Assembly: GCA_037501455.1 (NCBI GenBank)
Contig: CM074856.1
Coordinates: 45,351,001 to 45,415,000, forward strand
Reading direction: 5' to 3'
Source: Lantana camara
Taxonomy: Eukaryota > Streptophyta > Magnoliopsida > Lamiales > Verbenaceae
DNA: 64,000 nucleotides
Shown: positions 54,309-64,000 of the stretch, in pieces
How positions within the stretch are numbered: position 1 is the stretch's first letter
Layout of the letters: each line of letters opens with the position of its first letter
Translations under genes and position numbers: made by a program
Notes under the pieces: model-generated
The model's database searches: none
Seen by the model: only the letters and a program-made list of their open reading frames with translations
Told to the model about the DNA's origin: nothing

Positions 54309-57000
54309 TTAACTTTCTTCAGCCTCAGCTGGCACGTGTAACTTGTCAGCCTGCACAAGTGAAATGACCGTATATCGATATTCAAGGCCGAAGTGTGACT
54401 CTGTCATCCTTTTCCTGATGTGTAGTGCAAATTCCTTATGTTCCAAATGCATGTTGATGTCAAGGAAATTGAGTTTTTTTTTTTCCTGCAGTATAAAACA
54501 CATGTATAAATTGTACATATATAAAATAAATGCACCGCCAAATAATGGTTTTTTTTAGTTTAGCATTGTGGGTACCTCCTCGTCAAGTTGTACGAGCTCA
54601 AAAGCTGTCAGACCGAGTACACTTTCTGCAAGCTCGCCAAACAGTACAACATCTAATGGAGTAAGCGTGTCGGACGCTGTGATGGCAAATTTAGCCCTAC
54701 AAAGTTCAGAACAAGATTTCAATTTAAAAGATTCCGTTGTCCTCGGGGATTGCAAAGCATGAGTTACTTAAAAAGGAAATATGAAATGTACTACCTAGGT
54801 TTCGCAACTGTTTGGTCATGACAAAAGTTGCAACTAATATTCCATCCGCATTGTGCTGTTGTGCCCTTTAAGCAACCATTACAGGCCAGTACCAAAACTA
54901 TTGGGCTTCATCTGTAATTTTCAGTTGAACTTTCGCCCAAAATCTGTCATCCTACACGTAAGAGTTGGGTGAAAATTGTCAGCCACGAGCTACAAGGCTC
55001 AGAATACAAAAACTGCGAATTCAGCATCATTTTTTTAGCCGGGCTTATTTACAACAATAACAATAACATGTATAAGAAGAGCGGCTATCAGTGTAAAATC
55101 TTTCTTCTTCTTCCTTTTTTTTTTTGTTTTTTTGGAAAGCATCATTGTATCAATTAATGCCCTGCCGGTCCCATTTCTTAGAATCCAATAATGGAAGTGT
55201 ACGAACCAACAAGACAGCAAAGTGAGATTTATACTGAAATAAGAGAAACTCGCTACACAAAAAAAATAAAAATAAAAATAAAAAAATAAAAATTCAAAAA
55301 TAAAATAAACAAGTTATTTTGGTTTTCCACACCAACAAAGTTAACAACGGTAGGGAAACGATCCTAGCAGCAAAGCAGCCTAAAATTCCAACGCAAAAAC
55401 TGGAAAAATTAAACGCAATATTTCCAACCAACGGAAGTATCGTAGGAAGCTTCAATTAAACAGGAAAATAGTGACCTAGATTCTTTTGGAGCAGAAACGT
55501 TAGTAAACTGGAGGTAACCCAATCCTCATTATAAGTATATTCTAAAATTGAGTGCTCAACAAGAATCGAAAAACTAATCAAATTGCTTGTTGCTTCGTTG
55601 TTTCTTTCGTAGAATAACAGAGTAAGTCAAACTAAAAGTTTGCATATCATATATGACCTTACTTGTAAGTCTAATGATTAAAATACACGAGCAGTATATT
55701 AAAAGCATGGAAAAAATTGCAATCGCGTCGCGCTTACTGTATTGTTGGTTATGACATTTGCCAACGACGAGAAATTATCACGAGGTACTATAAACTGTGG
55801 AGTAGAGCGCTGCAGATATTTCTTCTCACAAACAAGTTCCTATAGAAAATGATGATTCTTTGCATGCCTAATTATAGTTTTCAATAAGGTAAATGGCTGA
55901 ACATTAACAGATGCATTTGAAATATACCGGAAAAGCAAATATTTGATAGGAAATGAAGTTACCAAGTTCGCAAATTTTGAGCCTCTGGATACGGTAAATT
56001 AACTACAATATTCACAGAGCCTTTGGCTGAGAGTGATGCGCCTAAATATATACATAACTTTTGTTTGTATATTTCAATTGCAAATGTGGCATACGTCTTA
56101 TGTATGAAGTGAAAGACTTATCGCATTTAGTTGAGGTACAAGACTTTCTATATTAGTCACCGAAAATTACCTAGTTCTACAACTCAACAGCAACGGTAAT
56201 TTCCTGCACATAATATAACTTTTTGAGCTATGATATCTGATATTCACTTATCTAAGTAGAAAGTATACTTCAAATATAAGAGATTGTACTCGTCATTAAT
56301 AACAATAAGCTCCTGAACAGTTGAACCTCCAAATTTTGGGTTTGGATTTACTGTTTTTGGCTCAAGTGTATCAACAACAATAGCCAAAATATCTATCATC
56401 GAATAATCTGTTAATTTAGTTTACCAATAATGAAAATTTAATAACGTATAAGGATTTCAAGAGCACACCGACTATAGTTTTGGTGTTCGTGAGAGGAGGG
56501 ACGTCTGCAAACTTGGTGAAGCAATGAGCTCCAAGCTCTCTTGGTAGAAACTCAGCAGTGTCTTGCAAAATAGCCGTGGTTCTACCTATAATCCACTGAT
56601 AGATGTATGGAACCAGGCGGAATTGGGGCTCAATGAATTGAAGTTTTGCATTTGATATGTAGTATGTCTGCTGCAATTGGAGGGCAGACTCCATCGTGGT
56701 GATATCAGCTCAATATATTACAGCAGCCACCTGAGTTTCCTAAACACAAGCACAAATAAATCTGTGAGTAAAAAGACAATATATATGCTTTTATGCAGAA
56801 AAGCTTCAAGAATTTCGTGGGCAAAAATAAATGCAACTTGGAGGCTAAACTTACATACATCTTTGTCAATAAATATTAGCCTCTGATAACTTTTTCCCCG
56901 TCTGAGACTGTCGGGTACAGAGCTTGCGCATTAACAGAACCTTTGTTGTCCATCCTCTAGTGGTTGGTGTAATTTCAGCAATAGGGATAAATGGGTGATT
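54309..57000 (-). pseudogene. RPA1-like OB-fold gene in Helitron-like element B (broken)
   Basis: Minus-strand exon pieces in order: a WTTKVLLMRKL piece (~56900-56960, frameshifted); an exon starting ETQVAAVIY then TGA, continuing LQLQQTYYISNAKLQF and HCFTKFADVPPL (56740-56460); LIVINDEYNLLYL near 56290; QRSTPQFIVPRDNFSSLANV near 55740-55815; FAITASDTLTPLDVVLFGELAESVLG (54690-54600); and EKKKLNFLDINMH to EAEES (54485-54309). This resembles plant RPA 70-kDa subunit-like proteins, single-strand DNA binders often carried by Helitrons. In-frame stops show it is broken. Confidence 0.7.
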
Positions 57001-58070
57001 CATTGCTCACTTTGAAATCAGTCGAACATTAAAATTGTTGTAATAGCTGCAGCAACTGGAATAAATGAGTTATTGGAAGTTTGAGAGAAATTCCCCTTTA
57101 ACAAATTACAACTTTTTTTTGCAGTATTTGGTGCTCAAAGCAGAATACATTCTTTTAAATTCTAAAAAATTTGTTGTAGTAGAAAATTACAGGCATGCAG
57201 CAAAAAGAATCTTTTCCAGAAGAAACCACCTAAAATATGTATAAAACTTCTGAAATTAAAATCAGAATACAACATAAATTCATGCAGAAGTACAAAACTT
57301 CACACTAAACCCAAAAACCTGTTCAGTTTGATATAATTCGTACCACAATGGGGAAAATATAGAGTCGCCCAACTAAAACCCAAGCTAATTTCAACCCCAC
57401 ATCCCATGGGGTGCCCTGATGCTACGAAGATTCAGTCAAAATGTAATCCAAATTTTGAAAAAAATCCAATAACTAAATCACCAATACCTGAGACAGAGGA
57501 AAAGATAATTAGGATCGGAAAGAGTGCATACCTTGAGGATGAAAACTATCGAAGCTCCCAATTTGATGAAATCCAGCACCTTCACACGATCTATTTCAAA
57601 ATCCCAAGTAAAATCACAAACAGCATAGCTCTGTAAATTCGAAGGAAAAAGAGACAAGTTCATTTAAGGCAAAAGTGAAAAAAAAAAATTATAAAATCCA
57701 CATGGAAACACGTAGTTTTCCATGCCTAAGAACACAACACGGAGAAGATATTCACGTGAACAAACACTTGGGTGAATTACGCGTGAAGGCAGCGGCGATT
57801 TGAAGAAATCCAACCTCTTGATTCAGGAAGAATTCTTGGTAGAGAAGCTTTCCGGCCAAAAGTGACAGTGATGCTGAATTTGGGGGTTTTGGCATTGGAG
57901 AGAAGATATTGGATGAAGAGTGGGACAAATTGCGAGAGAGCATAAATACGGCAAAACTAATACTTATCCCAGCTTTAATTAAAAGGTAATAATCAAGTGT
58001 GGCAGGGAGGAATTTTAGAATTGTGAGCCCAATTCTTGACCAAATTTTGACTTACCACGCTTATATATAT
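57001..58070 (-). other. 5' region of the RPA1-like gene in element B
   Basis: Contains possible leader exons on the minus strand (for example a frame at 57663-57478 ending in a GTATGC donor, and one at 57943-57752), but I cannot assign domains to them. The same positions in element C show only partial similarity. Confidence 0.35.
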
Positions 58071-58076
58071 GTTAAA

Positions 58077-61000
58077 CTAGGAGGTTGGGCACCGCGCGAT
58101 GCGCGGTGATTGTGCCCGGTAAAAATATCAGTCTAAATTATTAAAAATATATATTTTATAGTTTTTGGTTATTTGTTTATAGCACAAAACGTTTGGGATT
58201 CCCATTGACCATTACCCTAATTGCTTTATCCATTATAAATAGGTATCGATTATAAATAGGCTCTTGTATACTTTCCCCCAGGTGCTCACTATTAGAATAT
58301 CAAATTGGATCAAATTTATCACACTGTAATGCTTCTAACAATTTCATACAAACCAAGAAAGGGAATGCCAACATCATTGCACCACATTAATATTTCTAAT
58401 TTTGATAATCTTAAAAGTTGAACAATAAGATTAACAGTACCTCATCTTTATAAAACGACCAAGCATAATACATTTAGCTGCAATAACATACCACTAATAA
58501 AAAAACCGAATTGAACAAATAAGAATGAAAAAAAAAAAAAAAAAAAACTCAAACATCATGCAGGTTTGAAAATATTTACAAAGCGGAAGCTAAATATAAA
58601 TATCGGTGACCTTTATACATTCCTTGTTTTTATACATTCATCCTTGAACCTCAGCCTGCACAGATTGTTCTGTCAGCCTCAACAAGCGAAGAGACAGTAT
58701 ATCGATATTTTTGCGCCGTAGGAAGATTCCATCATTTTTTTTTATTTGAACAATATATTATTTATATTTTAGATGTTTGGTGATGTCAGCAAAATCAATC
58801 CTTATATGCTGTATCACAAAAATTATATGCGTACATTATCATAAAACTGCTGCAAGGACAAATAGTATTATAAACTATTCTAATACCATGATTACCTCTT
58901 CATCACATTTCATGAGTTCAATCGCAGTTACACCAACAACCTTTTCTGCAAGCTCTCCAAAGGCGACAACATCCAATTGAGTTAACTTATCCGAAAGTGT
59001 GACAACAATCTAGTCCTACAAAGTTCAAGATAAGATTTTTATTAAGAAAGGTTTTAAAATGTAATCCCATATCAGATATTATTAAATAAAATGAAAAAGA
59101 AACATATAGAATAATACCTAGGTCTCGCAATTGTTTCACCCCGGCAAAAACTAATTTTTAAATATTCCAAATTAGATAACGAATACCGTGAAATTATGAT
59201 CTATTAAAAATGTTGCGATAATATAACTTATAAAAAAAGTAGAATGAAAGAACTTACTATATCATTCGTTATAACATTTGCAACAGATGAAAAGATGGCG
59301 TGAATTATAGTTCGTGGACTGGAGTGCTGAAGATATTTCCTCTGTCAAACAGGTTGCGCAGAAATGGATGGCTTTTTGCTCGCCTATTTGTAGTTTGAAG
59401 AAAATAAATAGCTGAAGATTAATAAATGCATATGATAAAAAATTTAAAAATCTAATATTCAAAAGAAAACAAGGATACCAACTACCAAGTTCTTAAATAT
59501 TGTGATCCACGATATGGCGGAGATTGACGATAATACTTGTGAATCCTCTAGCTGCGAGTGATGTTCCTGAAATATGCATAATTTTAATTTGTATATTTTA
59601 ACTTCATACATAACAAACTTATGTACGGAAACAAAAGCATATCACATTTTATTTACTACCTCGGGAACATACCTTTGTAATCGGAGACATTTAATGCAGT
59701 TGCGGCGATGATTGCCATTCTTTGTGCTGTATTAAGAATGACTATCCCCTCACTGAAAATCGCTTCATTCCATAATCTGAGCAGTGCTCGTGTTTTCTTT
59801 ATATATGATAACATTTTTTGGAATAAAAAGTTTAATAATAATTTAGTTCAGTCGGAACTATGAAATAAAGCTGCGAAATCTTACTTGTCATAACAACAAT
59901 AAACTCTTGAACAGTTGAACTTCGTCCCAACTTCGAGTTCACAACTTTTTGCTCAATTTTGTCAATGACAATAGCCAAAATATCTGTGATACAACAATCA
60001 ATTAATTTAGTACAAAATCGAAATACGGTAGATTATAAAAGAGAGTAGTACGGTTCTTGGAGTTGAAGAACATGCTCCACCAAACCCACATCTGAACTAT
60101 ATATTACAACTTGCACTTGGGTTTCCTAAATAACATTTTAAAATAAACTGGTGAAAAATAATAATATAAAATTTTTCAAGTGCAAGAGCAACAAAAGTTT
60201 ATCCAAAAAAAAAAAAATAGAGAATGTTATTTTCAGATCAAACATACATACCTCTTTGTCGATAAATACAAACTTCTGAAATTTTCTTGAATTTACTTGA
60301 GACTGTTGGGGGTTGAGCTTTCGCATTACGAGGACTTCTGTTGTCCAACTCCTAACGAGGACAAGAGACCCATGCATCTTTGAATCTATAGGTTGAGAAT
60401 GCCACAGAAAAACAAATATATTATATATTATTGAACAAAAAATACTAAAAAACAATATTGTGGCATTTAGATTATACAATAACAAGAAAATGGTGACATT
60501 ACAACTATATGTGCTAGTATAGCAGATGAAACAACTTACTGTGTTGTTAGACATGACATTCGCAACAGATGAGAAATTGTCGTGGGGAATTGTTAATTGT
60601 GCAGTGGACCGCTGTAGATATCTCTTCTCTCGAACAATTCAGACAGAAATTGATGATTTTTTGCTTGCCTAATTGTGGTTTTAAAAATATAATATCTAAA
60701 TGTCAACTAATGGATATGAAATAAACCGAAAAATCTAATACTCGCCTATTTATGGTATTTAAAAAATGATATCTAAATGTTAACAAATGGATATGAATAA
60801 ACCGAAAAATCTAATATAAAAAAGGAAAAAAAAAGATACCAAGTTCTTAGATGCTGAGATTCGGGATATGAGGAATTGGCAATAATATTTGCAAAGCTTT
60901 TTGCTGCGAGAGAAGTTCCTGAATACACGTAATAATGTATTCAATAGAAGTATCCTAAGTTCAAATATATGTATTCACACTGTACAACATTGTATTCTGC

Positions 61001-62385
61001 CATAATTTGGCCTTTGCCTGTATCTTTTTGTCCATATAATTAAAAAGTTTCCTTAAGCAATGGATCATGGAACTGGGGAAAAGTCAATAAATTATTTTTA
61101 GTAGAAAGCTAGGTACACTCCCCTAATATTAAAGGCATAAGCTTACAACTATGTTAATACCAAGCATTATAAAATATTTATATATGAAGCGAAAAGCATA
61201 TCACACTTGATAAGGGACAAGATTTTATGTATATTAGTTTAGGAACATACCTTTGAAATCAGTAAGTCATAGTTTACTTGCTGCAATTATAGGCATTTTT
61301 TTTTTTTTGTTTTATTAAGGATATCTACTCCGTCAGTGAAAATCACCTCATTCCATAAACTCAATAGCATTGGCATTTTCCTGTATATAATAATATATTC
61401 TGAAAAAATTAACCACTAATGATCTGATTTAGTTTGAAATATAGTATAAAATGAAGAAATCTTACTCATCATTAACAATAATAAGCTCTTGAACAGATCG
61501 AATTTCCGAAGTTTGTCTGTACTGTATTTTGGGACAATAGCCAGAATATCTGTGATACAATAATATATCAATCTAGCATATAAAATGATGAAAATATGGT
61601 ATTTATAAGAAATGATTATAAAAGCATACCGGAATCTCAGAAAACTTAGTGAATTGTGGTGCTCCAAGCTCTTTGGGCAACAAATCATTAGTCACAACGG
61701 GTGGTGGCTCAAGAGTTCCAAATCGTGAATAGAAATTTGAAGCTTCCACTAAAAAATTAAAAACAATTGGGTCTTTACCAACGAATAATTAGTTAGAATG
61801 TAAGCCTAACCAAAAATCCCAATCATAAACGCCCAATTCACAAGACTACAGAACAAAAGGGAAAAAGTAATTGAAATTGAAACCTAGCATCTTGATAAAC
61901 CCTATTAAAAATTCCCAACTAAAACCCAGATCCGATGCTTGGCAAACTTGTAGAGAAGAGAGGTACTGTTCTTTTTATAGCGAGAATTGAAAATTTCTGT
62001 AAACTCATGTGGATTTACCGCTAAGAAATATTCCATGAATGGCGGCCTGAGTGAAGAGCACGCCTGAAGAAGTTACCCGAAGATGGCGAACTTTGGCCAA
62101 AATCTGATGTCATCCACACACAAGCGTGGAGATCCGTCGTTCAATTAACGTAGGCGACACTGGTGACGGTGAATGTCCAAGGAGACGGAAGCGAGAAAAA
62201 GTTTCTTCGATGAAGAATTGAAGGCAAAAAAAGAAAAAGAAATGTCTGAGCATAAAACAAAAAGAGAAGGAAGAAATTAATTAATTAATAGTCCGGGTTC
62301 ACATGCAGCCGTGATGAATTCAGAAATTGTGAGCTTGGTCTTGTCCTCAATTTGGACTTACGGCTCTTATATATAAGTTAAATAA
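58077..62385 (-). mobile_element. Helitron-like element C, minus strand, with duplicated RPA1-like gene
   Basis: The minus-strand 3' end has hairpin ACCGCGCATCGCGCGGT, then a short spacer and CTAG at 58080-58077 followed by T. The 5' end is near 62385, where 'cttatatataag' and 'cgtaagtcc' match the beginning of element B. It directly abuts element B, giving a head-to-tail array. The right flank (from about 62386) is host promoter sequence of peptide copy 3. Confidence 0.65.
58660..61760 (-). pseudogene. One and a half RPA1-like OB-fold gene copies in element C (broken)
   Basis: First, partial copy (61760-60550): LLPKELGAPQFTKFSEIP, a piece around 61550-61450, GTSLAAKSFANIIANSSYP (60920-60850) and KRYLQRSTAQLTIPHDNFSS (60630-60550). 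Second copy: WTTEVLVMRKLNPQQSQVN ending FIDKE with a GTATGT donor (60375-60247); ETQVQVVIYSSDVG (60125-60050); DILAIVIDKIEQKVV (59990-59900); QRKYLQHSSPRT (59340-59275); and DKLTQLDVVAFGELAEKVVG (58990-58900). Exon order follows plant RPA 70-kDa-like proteins. Several exons have stops or shifts, so neither copy is intact. Confidence 0.65.
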
Positions 62386-62454
62386 TATGTTAAATAACAA
62401 GTGCCATTATTCCAAGAATACCCTTCTAGGCCGGCCAAAAACTCCGCCACACGA

Positions 62455-62492
62455 ACCTTCGATGAAGCTTCCCCCAGTGACCATTTATAAAA
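62455..62492 (+). promoter_or_regulatory. Conserved promoter block and TATA box of peptide gene copy 3
   Basis: accttcgatgaagcttc (62455-62471) contains GAAgcTTC, and TATAAAA lies at 62486-62492, 15 bp downstream. The layout is the same as in copies 1 and 2, with the ATG at 62584. A CT-rich tract (62541-62556) follows in the leader. Confidence 0.6.
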
Positions 62493-62583
62493 CCTCATCA
62501 CTTAAATTCAATTTCAACCAATATCATCATTCATCAACTCCCTCTCTCTCTCTCTGTCCGAAAGAAACCGGAAAATTAAGGAA

Positions 62584-62781
62584 ATGGCGGGAGTCTGCAA
62601 ATCTTTAGGGTTGAATGAGACGCCATTTTGGGACAAGAATAACCTGAAACCTTGGCTGATCTTCGTGACTCCTGTTCGGGGAGGCATCAAGAGGCGGATA
62701 TTGTCGTCCCTCTATCGGCTCTTAAATAATGCTTTCCAGTGTTGCTTTCGTTGCCCTCTCTGGGATCAATTATATTCATGA
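62584..62781 (+). CDS. Small basic Cys-tailed peptide gene, copy 3 (65 aa)
   Basis: Paralogue of 8898-9083 (closest) and 2716-2889. It keeps NETPF and LKPW, then FVTPVRGGIKRRILSSL (residues ~27-43), an NAFQCCFRCPLW tail and four extra residues. Both the leader immediately before the ATG ('ccggaaaattaaggaa') and the coding start are shared with copy 2, which supports the ATG. The family is not recognised. There is no signal peptide, and the charge and Cys cluster suggest nucleic-acid, membrane-surface or protein binding, but that is speculation. Confidence 0.8.
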   Translation: MAGVCKSLGLNETPFWDKNNLKPWLIFVTPVRGGIKRRILSSLYRLLNNAFQCCFRCPLWDQLYS

Positions 62782-64000
62782 TTTGATTTGATTAATTGCA
62801 AGTACTGTTGTCTTGTTTATGTCTAATGTGTATCCAAAATTTCTTCTTGTTCTGGTCTGAGGGCTTTGTTTTGTTTGATGTCTTGTTTAATTTGCATAAG
62901 GTGTATTCTCACTAGTGGTGATTTTCTGTTAGCCCAATAATACTCTGTTTGGATCACTTTGGACAAACATATCTACGTACGTGTATATATTTGCTTTTCG
63001 AATTTTCTGGATGCTTTGGTTTCTGACTGTTGCTTAATCATTGAAGTGATGCTCCGAATGTGTGTATGTGTGTGTCACAGACAGAAAGAGAAGAGGGGTA
63101 TATTCCTTGTCCCAGTAGGTTTTACCGAAACAAAACCGAAACCATCAAAATAAAAAGTCAATAACGGAAAGGGGTTCACTTCGATTAAGTTAGCATGGGT
63201 TGGGCTTTTTATTTCAGTTCAATTTCTGCTCACCTAGTGCTGATCAATCTTGAGCTGATTGAGATTTCAAAACTCCAAAAATTGGACTTTTATTTTTGAT
63301 TTCTTTCCAAAAGCACAGTCTACCACAAAAGTCTTTTATTTTTAGAAACTTCTATTAGGAAGGATTTTGCATAATAGAACACGAGCATATAATAGTCGTG
63401 TTTAAATCACCTTTCAGGATGATTACTAAACATGTGTTGTACAAGTGTTTCAACATGTCTAATTATTTGGTTGTTTATTTTGAAATAAATGATATCATTG
63501 AATTATGAGGAAAACACCCTTTCAAGTAAAAAGTTGGAGCCCAAACAAGTCAACAACAAAGAGACGTAATTTTGTACAACCTTTAGGAAAAAGGACATAT
63601 TTCATATATAATTTGTAACATGCCAAAAAGTCATGTGACGAATCAATCTCAAAATTAGGCTGAAATTACAGGTCATGCCTAAAAATACAAGCTACCAAAC
63701 GTCCTTAGTGAACAACAAATGAGGGAGGATTATCGTACATATATATAACTGGCCCAATTTGCCTAAGTAAACAACTTCTTAGGAGTTAATTACCTTTCTT
63801 CTTCCTTGTTATGGGGATCAATTGTCAATATCCTATTTTTGAGGGGCACTAATCAGAGTAATATGTGAAATGACATACACTGAAGGTATCTCTAAAGAAC
63901 ATATCATGAATTATATTGTTTCATCATCATATACAAAAATACTGAAATTCATAATGTAATAACCTCTGAAGGGAAAAATTATTTAATGTAATTAGCAAGA
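62782..64000. repeat. 3' flank of peptide copy 3 (segmental duplication)
   Basis: 63238-63440 match 9385-9560, and 63540-64000 match 1-530 and 9780-10060. No other gene. A 64-codon frame at 62959-63153 is not conserved in the other copies and is not annotated. Confidence 0.7.

Larger units (their letters stand above)
53622..58076 (-). mobile_element. Helitron-like element B, minus strand, with RPA1-like gene
   Basis: On the minus strand it ends in GCGCGGTGTCCCTCTAACTAG followed by T, a Helitron-type 3' end resembling that of element C. The 5' end is near 58066 ('atatataag' followed by 'gtaagtc', shared with element C) but its exact base is unresolved. It carries an RPA1-like pseudogene and a 24-bp minisatellite at 53837-53975. 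Confidence 0.6.

Noticed and set aside
62387..62608. 73-codon open frame overlapping the start of peptide copy 3
   Set aside because: It spans the promoter and leader in a different frame from the peptide gene and is not conserved in copy 2.

Overview
This is nuclear DNA of a flowering plant, very probably a eudicot. It is AT-rich (locally GC-rich inside one young retrotransposon), has plant-type TATA boxes and splice sites, and is dominated by plant mobile-element families: Tat-lineage Ty3/gypsy elements with two RNase H domains, hAT-like MITEs, Helitron-like elements and a gene-capturing DNA transposon. I see no rRNA, tRNA, CRISPR array or bacterial-type operon.

The host component is a tandem array of a small-peptide gene. 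Three copies lie on the + strand: 2716-2889 (57 codons), 8898-9083 (61) and 62584-62781 (65). They share a core resembling FVTPxRGxIKRRIxSSL and the same promoter layout: a conserved GAAnnTTC-containing block, then a TATA box 15-19 bp later, then the ATG. Their 3' flanks are also paralogous, and the first ~1.6 kb of the window matches the 3' flank of the other copies. A fourth copy is therefore predicted just upstream of the window. I do not recognise the protein family.

The spacer between copies 1 and 2 carries four hAT-like MITEs: 3384-4193, 4703-5570 and a back-to-back pair at 7146-8415. The spacer between copies 2 and 3 has grown to 53.5 kb by nested insertions. The largest is an outer Tat-type element at 11644-40799, whose 5' LTR is split by a younger, nearly intact Tat-type element at 11834-24210 (796-bp LTRs with 3 visible differences). 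The outer element also holds two solo LTRs of another family in opposite orientation (31323-33273 and 34992-36909). Further right are a Pack-type DNA transposon with RUNKEL-like kinase exons (41703-44151), a Helitron-like element at 46746-53503 containing a rearranged gag-only LTR element (49231-51077), and two Helitron-like elements with RPA1-like OB-fold pseudogenes (53622-58076 and 58077 to about 62385). Host sequence between insertions can be recognised because it is collinear with the shorter spacers.

Both Tat elements carry a gene on the opposite strand between pol and the 3' LTR, each with its own TATA box. In the inner element it can be assembled as three coding exons with good splice sites and an intact frame (864 aa). 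It has a domain like the 'putative gypsy type transposon' family (PF04195) plus a coiled coil. In the outer element it is a broken plant mobile domain (PMD, PF10536) gene plus coiled coil. Both elements also have tandem repeats just downstream of pol. The peptide-gene array and the antisense retrotransposon genes are the parts most worth following up.
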